Both the position numbers and the translations under genes were made by a program. From an uncultured Collinsella sp. (GTDB taxonomy: Bacteria; Actinomycetota; Coriobacteriia; Coriobacteriales; Coriobacteriaceae): a stretch of DNA of 37,279 nt. The stretch is taken from assembly GCA_900540095.1 (NCBI GenBank), contig UQEO01000007.1, positions 1 through 37,279 on the forward strand, read 5' to 3'. This document shows, piece by piece, positions 1 to 8,588 of the stretch (the stretch's first letter is position 1; the number at the start of each line of letters is the position of its first letter). The notes beneath the pieces are model-generated. The model had not been told where the DNA came from. It saw only the letters and a list, made by a program, of their open reading frames with translations, and ran no database searches.

Positions 1-453
1 TTGTCGCCGTCCCCCGGCGCCTTCGCTATGAGCGCCCGCCTGCGTAGACAGGTGAATCTCGACCCCGGGAATCGCCGCGCGCAGCACGCAGGCCAACCCG
101 GCATCGGCCACAATCAGAGCATCGGCGCCCAGCTCCAGTGCATGAGCTCCCAACACCACCGCGTCGGATAACTCATCGTCAAACACGAACACGTTGAGCG
201 TCACGTACACGCGCGCGCCATGGGCATGCGCCACGGCACAACCGCGCACAAACTCGTCATCCGTAAAGCCATGGGCGCTCACACGGGCGTTAAAGCCGCC
301 CAACCCCGCATAGATGGCATCGGCGCCCGCGGCGATGGCCGCAAGCATCTGGTCGAGCCCGCCCGCCGGCGCCAGCAGCTCGGGCAGCGCCGCACCGGCA
401 GCATCCAATCCAGTCTTGTGTTGTCCGCTCGGCCCCATCGTCCGAATCGCCAT
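1..453 (-). CDS. Peptidase U32 family protein, N-terminal part (runs off the window)
   Basis: The reading frame opens at an ATG (453-451), preceded by AAGGAG at 466-461, and stays open for 151 codons to the window edge, so the C-terminus is missing. Residues about 24-50 read ELLAPAGGLDQMLAAIAAGA and continue into DAIYAG, the N-terminal signature of the U32 family. VYVTLNVFVFDDEL and EIHLSTQAG follow in the order expected of the TIM-barrel part. Family members include collagenase-like proteases and the tRNA/rRNA hydroxylation factors TrhP and RlhA; the missing C-terminus prevents choosing between them. It is divergent from the penicillin-binding protein gene, with about 160 bases between the two starts. 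Confidence 0.85.
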   Translation of the reverse strand, partial: MAIRTMGPSGQHKTGLDAAGAALPELLAPAGGLDQMLAAIAAGADAIYAGLGGFNARVSAHGFTDDEFVRGCAVAHAHGARVYVTLNVFVFDDELSDAVVLGAHALELGADALIVADAGLACVLRAAIPGVEIHLSTQAGAHSEGAGGRRQ

Positions 454-567
454 CGACAAACTCCTTACCAAGGTATGCATTCACTCTGAAAAATGCCGCC
501 TTCCAGCATACACGAGGCCTCGCGCACCCCGTTTGGTTTATCGTGTAATAACTTATGTCCATCCTGC

Positions 568-591
568 CCCGACGGCACATCCGCCGTCGGG
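568..591 (+). other. Hairpin in the 5' leader of the penicillin-binding protein gene
   Basis: A 9-base perfect inverted repeat (CCCGACGGC / GCCGTCGGG) with a 6-base loop ends about 25 bases before the ATG of the downstream gene. No U-run follows it, so it is not a normal terminator on the plus strand. It could be a leader hairpin affecting mRNA stability or translation, or simply a local dyad; the sequence does not decide. Confidence 0.35.
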
Positions 592-615
592 CACGACATA
601 CCTGGAGGTCAATAT

Positions 616-2814
616 ATGGGTCCTCGCCAACGACAGGGACGCAGCCGTTCAAAGACGCATGCCCTGCCCATAATCCTGCTCTCGTTTTTGGGCTTTTTGC
701 TTATCGCGGGCGTGGCATTTGGCATCGGCATGGTCGGCAACGTCAACCGCTGGCTGTCCGATCTGCCCGACTACACCGACGCCAATGCGTATCTGGTGAG
801 CGAGCCCACCGAGATCGTCGACTGCAACGGCAACAAGATCGCGAGCTTCTACACGCAAAACCGCAAGTCCATCACCAAGGACGAGGTCTCCCCCTACGTG
901 CTGCAGGGCACCGTTGACGTCGAGGACGAGCGCTTCTACGAGCACGGCGGTATCGACCTGTGGGGTATCGCGCGTGCTGCGGTGGCAACCCTCGGCGGCG
1001 GGCACGAAGGCGCCTCGACTATCACCCAGCAGCTGGTGCGCAACACCATCCTGCAGGAGGAGCAGTTCGACTCGACCATCGAGCGTAAGGTACGCGAGGC
1101 CTACATCGCCGTAAAGATGGAGGATATGTACTCCAAAGACGAGATCCTCATGATGTACCTCAACACCATCTATTACGGCCACGGCGCCTACGGCATCGAG
1201 GCCGCAGCCGAGACCTATCTGTCCAAGAGCGCCGCCGACCTCACCCTGAGCGAGGCCGCGCTGCTCATCGGCCTTCCCAACTCGCCCTCGCAGTACGACC
1301 CCACGGTCAACCCCGACCTGGCGCTGTCCCGTCGCAACAAGGTCCTCGACAACATGTTGCGTCTGGGCCACATTACGCAGGAGGAGCACGATGCCGCACA
1401 GGCCGAGCCCATCACCCTCAACGTGACCGAAATCTCGGGCAGCGGCGTCGATGTATACTCGCAGCCCTACTTTGTCGCCTATGTTAAGCAGCTGCTGGAG
1501 CAGGAGTTCTCGACCGACGTGCTCTTTAAGGGCGGCCTGACCGTCAAGACCACCATCGACCCCACGATGCAGCAGGTGGCAGAGAATGCCGTTCGCGAGC
1601 AGCTCGACACGCTCTCGCTCGACGGCCTGGACATGGGCATGGTCGTCGTCGATCCCAAGACCGGCTACATCAAGTGCATGGTGGGCGGCTACGACTACAA
1701 CGCCGACGAGAACCACGTAAACCATGCCACGGCCAAGCGTCCCGTCGGCTCCACCTTCAAGGCCTTTACGCTGGCAACTGCCATCCAAAACGGCATGAAC
1801 CCCAACGTCACCCTCAACTGCAACTCGCCGCTCAAGGCCAAGGGCACCACGACCGAGGTCCAAAACTACGCCAACCATAGCTATGGCAACATCACGCTTA
1901 AGCAGGCAACGGCATACTCCTCCAACACCGGCTACATCCAGGTGGCGGAAGCCGTCGGCAACAGCAAGATCATCTCGCTCGTCAAAAAGCTCGGCATCGA
2001 TCCCGCCAAGGACAACATCGAGGACGTTCCCGTCATGACGCTCGGCACTGGCTCGATCTCGCCGCTCGAGATGGCCGCCGCCTACGCGACGTTTGCCAAC
2101 GGCGGCTACTATCGTCAGCCGATCGCCATCACCGAGATTGACTCTCGTACCGGTTCGGTGCTGTACCAGCACACGGACAATCCCTCACAGGTGCTTACCG
2201 AGGGCGAGGCCGCCGCGGTCACCGATGTTCTGTCCGGCGTCATGCAGGGCAGCGGTACAGGTGCTGCTGGCGCCCTGAGCGTCAACCAGCCCTATGCCGG
2301 CAAAACGGGCACCACCGACAACACCACCAACCTGTGGTTCTGCGGCTATACCCCGCAGCTGGCGTGCGCCCTGTGGACCGGCTATTCCGCAGGTGAGATC
2401 CCCATCCAAAAATACGGCACGGACCTGCTGGGCGACAGCACCAACCTGCCTGTCTTTAAGCGGTTTATGAACACCGTTCTGACCGGTACCGAGCGCGAGG
2501 AGTTTGCGACCGGAACGGCGCCCACCTACAAGAACAACAGCGTCTGGAAGTTCTACGGCACCAACAACACCAAGAAGACGGAGAACGACGACAAGGACGA
2601 GAACGAGGACGAAGAGGAAACCACCACAACGACTACCACGACGACCACGACGACCGAGACCACGGGCGGCGACACCACCGGCGGCACCGGAACGACCGGT
2701 GGCTCGACGGGCGGCTCCACTGGTGGTTCGACCGGCGGCGATGGCGGCACGCCTACGCCCACGCCTACGCCCACTCCCGACCCCTCGCCCACGCCTGACG
2801 ATACGGTCGGCTAG
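616..2814 (+). CDS. Class A penicillin-binding protein (transglycosylase-transpeptidase)
   Basis: Bifunctional peptidoglycan synthase that polymerises glycan strands and cross-links peptides on the outer face of the membrane. The open frame extends upstream to 493, but the ATG at 616 follows a good GGAGG, giving 732 residues. A basic N-terminus is followed by one membrane anchor (about 18-40). The GT51 domain shows VEDERFYEHGG (102-112) and GASTITQQL (132-140). The transpeptidase domain has the catalytic STFK (379-382), SSN (435-437) and KTGT (563-566). The last about 90 residues are low complexity: an acidic stretch, a run of threonines, Gly/Ser/Thr repeats, then Pro-Thr repeats, as in cell-wall-spanning tails of Gram-positive PBPs. 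A terminator follows 23 bases after the stop. Confidence 0.97.
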   Translation: MGPRQRQGRSRSKTHALPIILLSFLGFLLIAGVAFGIGMVGNVNRWLSDLPDYTDANAYLVSEPTEIVDCNGNKIASFYTQNRKSITKDEVSPYVLQGTVDVEDERFYEHGGIDLWGIARAAVATLGGGHEGASTITQQLVRNTILQEEQFDSTIERKVREAYIAVKMEDMYSKDEILMMYLNTIYYGHGAYGIEAAAETYLSKSAADLTLSEAALLIGLPNSPSQYDPTVNPDLALSRRNKVLDNMLRLGHITQEEHDAAQAEPITLNVTEISGSGVDVYSQPYFVAYVKQLLEQEFSTDVLFKGGLTVKTTIDPTMQQVAENAVREQLDTLSLDGLDMGMVVVDPKTGYIKCMVGGYDYNADENHVNHATAKRPVGSTFKAFTLATAIQNGMNPNVTLNCNSPLKAKGTTTEVQNYANHSYGNITLKQATAYSSNTGYIQVAEAVGNSKIISLVKKLGIDPAKDNIEDVPVMTLGTGSISPLEMAAAYATFANGGYYRQPIAITEIDSRTGSVLYQHTDNPSQVLTEGEAAAVTDVLSGVMQGSGTGAAGALSVNQPYAGKTGTTDNTTNLWFCGYTPQLACALWTGYSAGEIPIQKYGTDLLGDSTNLPVFKRFMNTVLTGTEREEFATGTAPTYKNNSVWKFYGTNNTKKTENDDKDENEDEEETTTTTTTTTTTTETTGGDTTGGTGTTGGSTGGSTGGSTGGDGGTPTPTPTPTPDPSPTPDDTVG

Positions 2815-2837
2815 AAATTCATCCGGCCATTAGCAAC

Positions 2838-2880
2838 AAGGCCCCCGAGCAGCTTATTAAAGTGCTCGGGGGCCTTTTAA
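2838..2880 (+). terminator. Rho-independent terminator of the penicillin-binding protein gene
   Basis: A 14-base perfect stem (AAGGCCCCCGAGCA / TGCTCGGGGGCCTT) with an 11-base loop is followed by TTTTAATTT. It lies just after the PBP stop codon. Confidence 0.9.
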
Positions 2881-2917
2881 TTTAAAGTGACCTGGTGGAC
2901 GGTCTTTATACCGGCAA

Positions 2918-2953
2918 ACAAAAAAGGGGGGTACCGACCAACGTCGATACCCC
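2918..2953 (-). terminator. Rho-independent terminator of argR
   Basis: Read on the minus strand, an 11-base stem with one mismatch and a 4-base loop (arms at 2943-2953 and 2928-2938) is followed by CCTTTTTTG. It lies about 50 bases beyond the argR stop, so this and the PBP terminator separate two convergent units. Confidence 0.85.
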
Positions 2954-3003
2954 TTACAAGCCACCATGTCACGCGCACAGTGCCGAGCGCACGACCCGCA
3001 CGC

Positions 3004-3441
3004 CTACTTGCGAGAATTGCTCAGCTTATTGATCAGCGCCTCAAGACGCTCGCCGTCCTCGGCCGTCTGGGCAATAACCAAAATCGTATCGTTGCCGGCA
3101 AGCGAGCCAAGCACATCGGGCAACTCTGCCGCATCAACGGCGGCGGCGATGCCGGAAGCCGTGCCAGGCTGAGCCTTGATCATAACCAGATTATCGGTAC
3201 GCAGAACGCCCGTTACAAGCTCGGAAACCATACGCTGCAGGTGCAGGTCCTCTGCCAGAACATAGATGCCCTCAGGGAGCTTACGCAGCCCCATGTCGGC
3301 AATATCGCGAGAGACAGTCGCCTGCGTGCAATCAAAGCCCATAGCGCGGAGCTCATCGACCAGCACGCGCTGCGTTCGGACGTCCTTATTGCGCACAATA
3401 TCTCTAATGGCATCCTGGCGCCCATTGCGTTTTTTAGCCAT
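3004..3441 (-). CDS. argR: Arginine repressor ArgR
   Basis: Hexameric DNA-binding regulator that senses L-arginine and controls arginine biosynthesis and catabolism. The frame is open from 3474, but the ATG at 3441 has GGAGAGAGGG five bases upstream and gives the usual start MAKKRNGRQDAIRDIV; the product is 145 residues. The N-terminal winged helix has the signature QATVSRDI (40-47). The C-terminal oligomerisation and arginine-binding domain shows GTASGIAAAVDAAELPDVLG followed by GSLAGNDTILVI. In well-studied ArgR proteins the last motif carries two adjacent aspartates (GDDT) that contact arginine; here the first is asparagine (GNDT). No arginine biosynthesis gene is adjacent. It stands alone between a glycosyltransferase gene and its own terminator. 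Confidence 0.95.
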   Translation of the reverse strand: MAKKRNGRQDAIRDIVRNKDVRTQRVLVDELRAMGFDCTQATVSRDIADMGLRKLPEGIYVLAEDLHLQRMVSELVTGVLRTDNLVMIKAQPGTASGIAAAVDAAELPDVLGSLAGNDTILVIAQTAEDGERLEALINKLSNSRK

Positions 3442-3474
3442 ACAAACCCTCTCTCCAAAAGATGGCGGAGACAA

Positions 3475-3565
3475 TCAATCAGTGATTGAATAGTTTAACG
3501 CTATTTGAAGGCTTTTGTGTATAAGAACACGTTTCGAAACAATTCTATGCAAGTTTGTTTCGAAA
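3475..3565 (-). promoter_or_regulatory. argR upstream region with three dyads
   Basis: The 130 bases between the glycosyltransferase stop and argR are AT-rich. They hold a GTTTCGAAAC palindrome (3531-3540), a second GTTTCGAAA (3557-3565) 26 bases further from argR, and TCAATCAGTGATTGA (3475-3489), a perfect 7-base-arm dyad close to the argR start. ArgR genes are often autoregulated, so one of these may be an operator. None is a clear match to the classical ARG box, so the assignment is an inference from position and symmetry. Confidence 0.4.
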
Positions 3566-3573
3566 TGAGCCGT

Positions 3574-4614
3574 TTAGGCGGTTTTTGTGCCCGTCCGGTT
3601 AAGAAAAGCTGCCAGATGCGTACACATCACGCAGCGCGCGGGCTTGGCGCTGGCGATCGGCCCAAACAACAGACCGAGCCCCCGATGGTTATCCTTGAGC
3701 GCGGCGACCATCTGACGGGTTCGAGGCGCCTCGAGCATATCACGCATGCGGGCGGAACGCTCGATTGACGACACTCCATGCGGGCTAAGACACAAATTCT
3801 CGATGCAGGCGACCAGTCCGGCAAAGTAGAACTTTTGGCTTGCCAGCTTGAGCCGACCACCGCTATCTGCTTCCGAGAGTGAGTCCGCAAGCTCGTCGAG
3901 CGCTCGAGTGTCATCGGATATCCTGGCATACATGGTGGGATCAAAGGCATCTGTAAGCTTAGGTGCCACCGCGTGGAAACAAGCGTCGCCGCAGCCGGAC
4001 ACGAATCGTGCCTGCGAGAGCGCATAAGCCATAAACTCAACCGTACGGTACGCCTTGCCGCGCGACAGGCATGCCTCAAACAGCGGACGGCTATACATCA
4101 CGCCAGAGGTCTGAGCGACTAGGCCGCCCAAAATCAACTGGGGCAGCCCAGTCACCATAGAAGACTCGTCTTCTATGGCAATAGAGGCAGCATCCAAGAC
4201 GCGCGAATGGCGTTCTCGATGTGCATCATAGCGGTCGAGCGACACCGTGGGGAACACTATGTCTGCCGCAGTATCGCACGCGATATCGACCATCTTGGAA
4301 AGGGACTGCGGAGCAAACCACTCATCGGCGTTCATAGCGATGATTTGAGAGCCGCGCGAGACAGCAAAACCGGCACGAAGGCAAGCGCCGCGCTTCGCGT
4401 CCTCGACGTCAATCAAATCAATATGGATGTCCCTGTCGGCAGCAACTTGAAGCGAATGGCGCACACCGGGCGCAGCATCGCGGCAAACAACGACAATCTG
4501 CAAATCGTAGAGGTCTTGGTTCTGGATACTCTCGAGCGCACGCATCGCATAGCTGGGCGAACCTTCTACCACAAGGATCACCGAAAGTCGCGGATGCGAG
4601 CCACGTCGAACCAA
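3574..4614 (-). CDS. Family 2 glycosyltransferase
   Basis: The 346-residue product begins PRLSVILVVEGSPSYAMRAL and continues ALESIQNQDLYDLQIVVVC, the start of a GT-A fold glycosyltransferase that uses a nucleotide-sugar donor. A later acidic segment, SQIIAMNADEWFAPQSL, sits where GT2 enzymes carry the DxD-like metal and donor site; here it reads NAD-E rather than a canonical DxD. The C-terminal half is not recognisable. There are no membrane segments, so it is probably cytoplasmic or peripheral. The apparent start is TTG, with AGAGGACGG upstream; no better ATG lies nearby. It sits between truA and argR on the same strand, and its acceptor cannot be inferred. Confidence 0.75.
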   Translation of the reverse strand: MVRRGSHPRLSVILVVEGSPSYAMRALESIQNQDLYDLQIVVVCRDAAPGVRHSLQVAADRDIHIDLIDVEDAKRGACLRAGFAVSRGSQIIAMNADEWFAPQSLSKMVDIACDTAADIVFPTVSLDRYDAHRERHSRVLDAASIAIEDESSMVTGLPQLILGGLVAQTSGVMYSRPLFEACLSRGKAYRTVEFMAYALSQARFVSGCGDACFHAVAPKLTDAFDPTMYARISDDTRALDELADSLSEADSGGRLKLASQKFYFAGLVACIENLCLSPHGVSSIERSARMRDMLEAPRTRQMVAALKDNHRGLGLLFGPIASAKPARCVMCTHLAAFLNRTGTKTA

Positions 4615-4775
4615 GTTATCCGTCCTCTCGACAGCAATGAATCAAATCGTGGTTCATGGTACACCCCATAAATAAAAGCAATGAGACACCGGTTGTATTG
4701 CACGCCAAGAACAGATGTTGCACACGTGCAGCCCACAGATGACAGGTGTCGACGCACGACGCGTCGAGCCCTCCC

Positions 4776-5600
4776 CTAGTCGAGCACGACAAGCTCGGCG
4801 GGATCGTAATCCACGCCCATAAACGTAAGGCCGCAGGCAGGAGCCGTGGGGCCCGCAGCGGTACGGTCGCAAGCGTCGATGACCTCGCGCATCCACTCGG
4901 GTTCGCGGCGATGCATGCCAATCTCGACAAGCGTGCCCACGATCGTGCGGACCATCGAATGCAAAAATGCGTTGCCCTCAATGGTAAACGTCAGGATATC
5001 CTCGCCAAAGGCCACCTCATGGCCAAACTCGGCCCGCATCACGCAGCGGTGCGTAGGCTTGGCCACGGCAGAGGCGACCTTGCAAAAGCTCTTAAAGTCC
5101 TGCTCACCCAAAAGCGCGGGACAGGCCGCAGACATGGCCTCGACGTCCAAGGGATAGCGATGCCACCACACGGCACCACGGGACAGCACGGGGCGCGCAT
5201 CGCGATCGGCAATACGGTACGTATACGTACGGGAACGCGCGTCAAAGCGTGCAGAAAAGCCCTTACGGGCCCTGTAGACCTCGTTTATGGCGATATCTTT
5301 AGGCAGCAGGGCATCCATAGCCCGCAGCCACCTACGGCGCGTAAGGGCGAGCTCAGCGTCCGTTACGGGCACGCTGATGTACTGAGCCACGGCATGCACG
5401 CCGGCATCGGTACGACCTGCGCACGTCAGATCGATCGGACGGCGAAGCAGCGTCTCGATGGCTCGACGCAGCTCACCCGCAACCGTCGTCTGTCCCGGCT
5501 GCTCGGCAAATCCGCTATACGACGAGCCATCATAGGCCACGCGAAATACGAGCGTGGCGTCAAGCTCGGAAATCGAATTGAAATCAGACGGCGCAGTCAT
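4776..5600 (-). CDS. truA: tRNA pseudouridine(38-40) synthase TruA
   Basis: Converts uridines 38-40 in the anticodon arm of tRNAs to pseudouridine. The frame can begin at a TTG (5615), but the ATG at 5600 has GGGAG at the right distance and gives a 274-residue product, normal for the family. It begins LVFRVAYDGSSYSGFAEQPG. The catalytic aspartate lies in AGRTDAGVHA (D65), and the C-terminal half contains FLHSMVRTIVGTLVEIG, the conserved second TruA block. It follows rplQ on the same strand, as in many Gram-positive genomes, but a strong terminator lies between them, so it is partly or wholly uncoupled from the ribosomal operon here. Confidence 0.95.
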   Translation of the reverse strand: MTAPSDFNSISELDATLVFRVAYDGSSYSGFAEQPGQTTVAGELRRAIETLLRRPIDLTCAGRTDAGVHAVAQYISVPVTDAELALTRRRWLRAMDALLPKDIAINEVYRARKGFSARFDARSRTYTYRIADRDARPVLSRGAVWWHRYPLDVEAMSAACPALLGEQDFKSFCKVASAVAKPTHRCVMRAEFGHEVAFGEDILTFTIEGNAFLHSMVRTIVGTLVEIGMHRREPEWMREVIDACDRTAAGPTAPACGLTFMGVDYDPAELVVLD

Positions 5601-5635
5601 GGGCGCTCCCAACAAACAAGTAACGGTATCGCGGC

Positions 5636-5666
5636 AAAAAAAGAGGGGTACGCGAACGTACCCCTC
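5636..5666 (-). terminator. Rho-independent terminator at the end of the ribosomal protein operon
   Basis: On the minus strand a stem GAGGGGTACG / CGTACCCCTC with a TTCG-type loop is followed by seven T residues. It lies 26 bases past the rplQ stop and marks the end of the long ribosomal unit before truA. Confidence 0.93.
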
Positions 5667-5692
5667 GAATATAGCCTATGCAGACGGAATGT

Positions 5693-6160
5693 CTACTCAG
5701 CGGTCTCCTCAGCAGGAGCCTCCTCGACAGCCTCGACCTTCTTGGGAGCAGCGGCCTTCTTGGGGGCCGGAGCAGCCTTCTTGGCCTTAGGCGTGCAAGG
5801 CTCGGTGACGAGCTCCATGATAACGATGGGAGCGTTGTCGCCCTTACGGTTACCGAGCTTCATGATGCGGGTGTAACCGCCGTTGCGGTCCTGCCACATG
5901 CCCTGGGCAGCCTTGTCGAAGATCTCGGCAACGAGCTGCTTATCGCCGAGCTTGGCGATAGCCAGACGACGAGAGTGCAGGTCGCCCTTCTTGGCCCAAG
6001 TGATGATCGGGTCGACGACCGAACGCAGCGCCTTAGCGCGGGTCTCGGTGGTCTTGATGCGGTCGTTCTCGAAGAGGGCCTTAGCAAGGCTCTTCTTCAT
6101 GGCCTTGGTGTGGCTCGCATCGGTGCCGAGCTTCAGGCCCTTCTTAACGTTGTGACGCAT
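5693..6160 (-). CDS. rplQ: 50S ribosomal protein L17
   Basis: Structural protein of the large subunit near the exit tunnel. The 155-residue product opens MRHNVKKGLKLGTDASHTKA with the conserved KALFENDRIKTTETRAKALR block. The core (about 1-115) is followed by a 35-residue Ala/Lys/Pro tail with an acidic end, as in many actinobacterial L17 proteins. The ATG at 6160 has GAGGAG upstream. It is the last gene before the operon terminator and follows rpoA by 30 bases, the standard order. Confidence 0.97.
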   Translation of the reverse strand: MRHNVKKGLKLGTDASHTKAMKKSLAKALFENDRIKTTETRAKALRSVVDPIITWAKKGDLHSRRLAIAKLGDKQLVAEIFDKAAQGMWQDRNGGYTRIMKLGNRKGDNAPIVIMELVTEPCTPKAKKAAPAPKKAAAPKKVEAVEEAPAEETAE

Positions 6161-6190
6161 GGTCTAGTTTCTCCTCAAATATGCGAAGCA

Positions 6191-7132
6191 TTAAGCCTTC
6201 AGGCTCAGGCCCATGGACTCAAGCTTGTCCTTCACTTCCTCGATCGACTTAACACCGAAGTTACGGATGTTGAGCAGATCGTTCTCCGAGAACTCAACGA
6301 GCTGACGGACCGAGTGAATGCTGGCGCGCTTAAGGCAGTTGTAGGAACGGACGGAAAGGTCCAGATCCTCGATCTGCTTGTCCAGCTCGGCGTTGTCGTT
6401 GGTGACCTCGGGAGCGAAGATCGAAGCCTCCTCCTCGACCTCGGGGGTCTCGGCAAGGTTCATAAAGGCGGCCATATGCTGGTTGATGATATTGGCAGCC
6501 TGGACCACGGCGTCGCGCGGGGCGATGGAGCCGTTGGTCTCGATCTCGAGGACAAGGCGGTCGTAGTCGGTGTGCTGACCGACACGGCAAGCCTCAACGA
6601 GCTTGGCGCAACGGGAAACCGGCGAGTACAGCGAGTCGACGTGGATCACACCGATGGGATCGTTGTCGCGCTTGTTGGCCTCGCCAGAAACATAGCCGCG
6701 GCCATAGCCGATGCGCATGCTCATGGTGAGATGGCCACCCTCGGTGAGCGTAGCGATGTGCTGCTCGGGGTTGACCAGCTCAAACTCGGACGGAATAAAG
6801 AAGTCCGCACCGGTGACCTCGCAGGGGCCGTCAACCGAGATGGTGGCGGTCGCCTCGTCGGTCGTGCCGAGAGCCCTGAAGACAAGACCCTTGACATTCA
6901 GGACGATGTCGGTGACATCCTCGACCATGTTAGGGATGGTCATGAACTCGTGCTGCGCACCATCGATCTGAATAGCCTCGACGGCGGCACCCTCGAGCGA
7001 GGACAGAAGAACGCGACGAAGGGAGTTACCCAGCGTATCGCCGTAACCACGCTCGAGCGGCTCGACGGAGACACGAGCAGACGTCTCGTTGATCTCTTCG
7101 ACCTGAACCTGAGGCCTAATGAATTCTGACAT
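6191..7132 (-). CDS. rpoA: DNA-directed RNA polymerase subunit alpha
   Basis: Alpha subunit whose dimer starts RNA polymerase assembly. The 313-residue product has the N-terminal assembly domain (about 1-225), with RVSVEPLERGYGDTLGNSLR and RRVLLSSLEG, and a C-terminal domain (about 245-310) with LDLSVRSYNCLKRASIHSV and IRNFGVKSIEEVKDKL, which contacts UP elements and activators. Length and domain order are normal. An ATG at 7132 is preceded by GGAGGTAA. It sits between rpsD and rplQ as in most bacteria. Confidence 0.98.
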   Translation of the reverse strand: MSEFIRPQVQVEEINETSARVSVEPLERGYGDTLGNSLRRVLLSSLEGAAVEAIQIDGAQHEFMTIPNMVEDVTDIVLNVKGLVFRALGTTDEATATISVDGPCEVTGADFFIPSEFELVNPEQHIATLTEGGHLTMSMRIGYGRGYVSGEANKRDNDPIGVIHVDSLYSPVSRCAKLVEACRVGQHTDYDRLVLEIETNGSIAPRDAVVQAANIINQHMAAFMNLAETPEVEEEASIFAPEVTNDNAELDKQIEDLDLSVRSYNCLKRASIHSVRQLVEFSENDLLNIRNFGVKSIEEVKDKLESMGLSLKA

Positions 7133-7164
7133 GTATTACCTCCAGCCTCAGCAGCCCGGATGGA

Positions 7165-7761
7165 CTACTTAGAGTAGAGCTCGACGATGAGCTGCTCGTT
7201 GATATCACCGCTGATCTGCTCACGCGTCGGCAGAGCGAGCACGTTACCAGACAGCTTCTCGATATCGACCTCGAGCCAGCCAGGAACCTCAAAGCGCTCG
7301 GAGGAAATCAGGGCCTCCTTGATGGGGAGGAGGTCACGGAACTTCTCGCCGACAGCGACGACGTCGCCGGCCTTGACGCGGTAGGACGGGATGTCCACGC
7401 GCTTGCCGTTCACGGTGAAGTGACCATGACGGACGGACTGACGAGCCTCTTTGCGGGTGCGGGCGAAGCCAAGACGGAAGACAACGTTGTCGAGGCGAGA
7501 CTCAAGGATGATCATGAGGTTCTCACCGGTGACGCCGTTCATCTTGCGGGCCTTGTTGAAGTAGCCGTGGAACTGCTTCTCCAGAACGCCATAGATGAAC
7601 TTGACCTTCTGCTTCTCGCGCAGCTGCATGCCGTACTCAGATTCCTTGCGACGGCGCTTGGGCTGACGGATAGATTCCTTCTTGCTGCTGTAACCGAGCT
7701 CAGCGGGATCGATCCCGAGCTGACGGCAGCGCTTAAGAACAGGAGTCCTGTCGATTGCCAT
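7165..7761 (-). CDS. rpsD: 30S ribosomal protein S4
   Basis: Primary 16S rRNA-binding protein of the small subunit and a translational regulator in many bacteria. The 198-residue product has the N-terminal domain MAIDRTPVLKRCRQLGIDP and the S4 RNA-binding domain near LESRLDNVVFRLGFARTRKE with ARQSVRHGHFTVNGKRVDIP. Only one cysteine remains in the N-terminal region, so this is the zinc-free (C-minus) form. It lies between rpsK and rpoA. Confidence 0.98.
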   Translation of the reverse strand: MAIDRTPVLKRCRQLGIDPAELGYSSKKESIRQPKRRRKESEYGMQLREKQKVKFIYGVLEKQFHGYFNKARKMNGVTGENLMIILESRLDNVVFRLGFARTRKEARQSVRHGHFTVNGKRVDIPSYRVKAGDVVAVGEKFRDLLPIKEALISSERFEVPGWLEVDIEKLSGNVLALPTREQISGDINEQLIVELYSK

Positions 7762-7780
7762 ATTGATACGATCCTTTCAG

Positions 7781-8185
7781 TTACACGCGGCGACGCTTCT
7801 TGGGGCGGCAGCCGTTGTGCGGAATGGGGGTCTTGTCCTGGATGCTCGAGACCTCGAGGCCAGCAGCCTGGAGGGAGCGGATGGCGGTCTCACGACCGGA
7901 GCCGGGGCCCTTGACGAAGACGGAAACCTTCTTCATACCGTGCTCCATGGCCTGCTTGGCAGCAGCCTCGGCAGCCATCTGGGCAGCGAACGGCGTGGAC
8001 TTACGGGAGCCCTTGAAGCCCACCTGGCCAGCCGACTTCCAGGAAATGACGTTGCCCTGGGGATCGGTGATCGAAACGATCGTGTTGTTGAACGTAGAAC
8101 GAATGTGAGCCTGGCCCACGGAAATGTTCTTACGGTCCGCGCGCTTCAGACGGGCAGCGCGAACGTTCTTCTTAGCAGTAGCCAT
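7781..8185 (-). CDS. rpsK: 30S ribosomal protein S11
   Basis: Platform protein of the small subunit. The 134-residue product starts MATAKKNVRAARLKRADRKN, carries VGQAHIRSTFNNTIVSITDP, and ends in the conserved TPIPHNGCRPKKRRRV. Length is typical. It lies 14 bases after rpsM. Confidence 0.98.
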   Translation of the reverse strand: MATAKKNVRAARLKRADRKNISVGQAHIRSTFNNTIVSITDPQGNVISWKSAGQVGFKGSRKSTPFAAQMAAEAAAKQAMEHGMKKVSVFVKGPGSGRETAIRSLQAAGLEVSSIQDKTPIPHNGCRPKKRRRV

Positions 8186-8199
8186 CTATCTAGCGCTCC

Positions 8200-8574
8200 T
8201 TATTTCTTCTTCTTAGCACCGATCTGACGCTTCGGGCCCTTGCGGGTACGAGCGTTAGTGTGGGTGCGCTGGCCGCGGACCGGGAGGCCCTTGCGGTGAC
8301 GAAGGCCGCGGTTGCAGCCGATGTCCATAAGGCGCTTGACGTTCTGGTTGCGCTCACGGCGGAGGTCGCCCTCAACCATGATCTGGTTCTTATCGATATA
8401 ATCGCGGATGGCATTAACCTCATCCTCGGTGAGGTCCTTAACGCGCGTATCCACGTTAACGTTGCACTCGACGCAAATCTTCGTCGCAGTGGTGCGGCCG
8501 ATGCCGTAAATGTAGGTCAGACCGATCTCAACGCGCTTCTCACGCGGGAGGTCGACACCATTAATACGGGCCAA
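8200..8574 (-). CDS. rpsM: 30S ribosomal protein S13
   Basis: Small-subunit head protein that contacts the large subunit and P-site tRNA. The 124-residue product starts MARINGVDLPREKRVEIGLT with the helix-two-turn-helix segment YGIGRTTATKICVE, and has the basic C-terminus RGLRHRKGLPVRGQRTHTNA. Length and position between rpmJ and rpsK are standard. Confidence 0.98.
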   Translation of the reverse strand: MARINGVDLPREKRVEIGLTYIYGIGRTTATKICVECNVNVDTRVKDLTEDEVNAIRDYIDKNQIMVEGDLRRERNQNVKRLMDIGCNRGLRHRKGLPVRGQRTHTNARTRKGPKRQIGAKKKK

Positions 8575-8588
8575 CGTAGTCTCCTCTC

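Noticed and set aside
4616..4657. 13-codon leader peptide (MNHDLIHCCREDG) before the glycosyltransferase gene
   Set aside because: It ends just before the TTG start but has only a weak site and no run of regulatory codons or attenuator-like hairpins; chance is likely.
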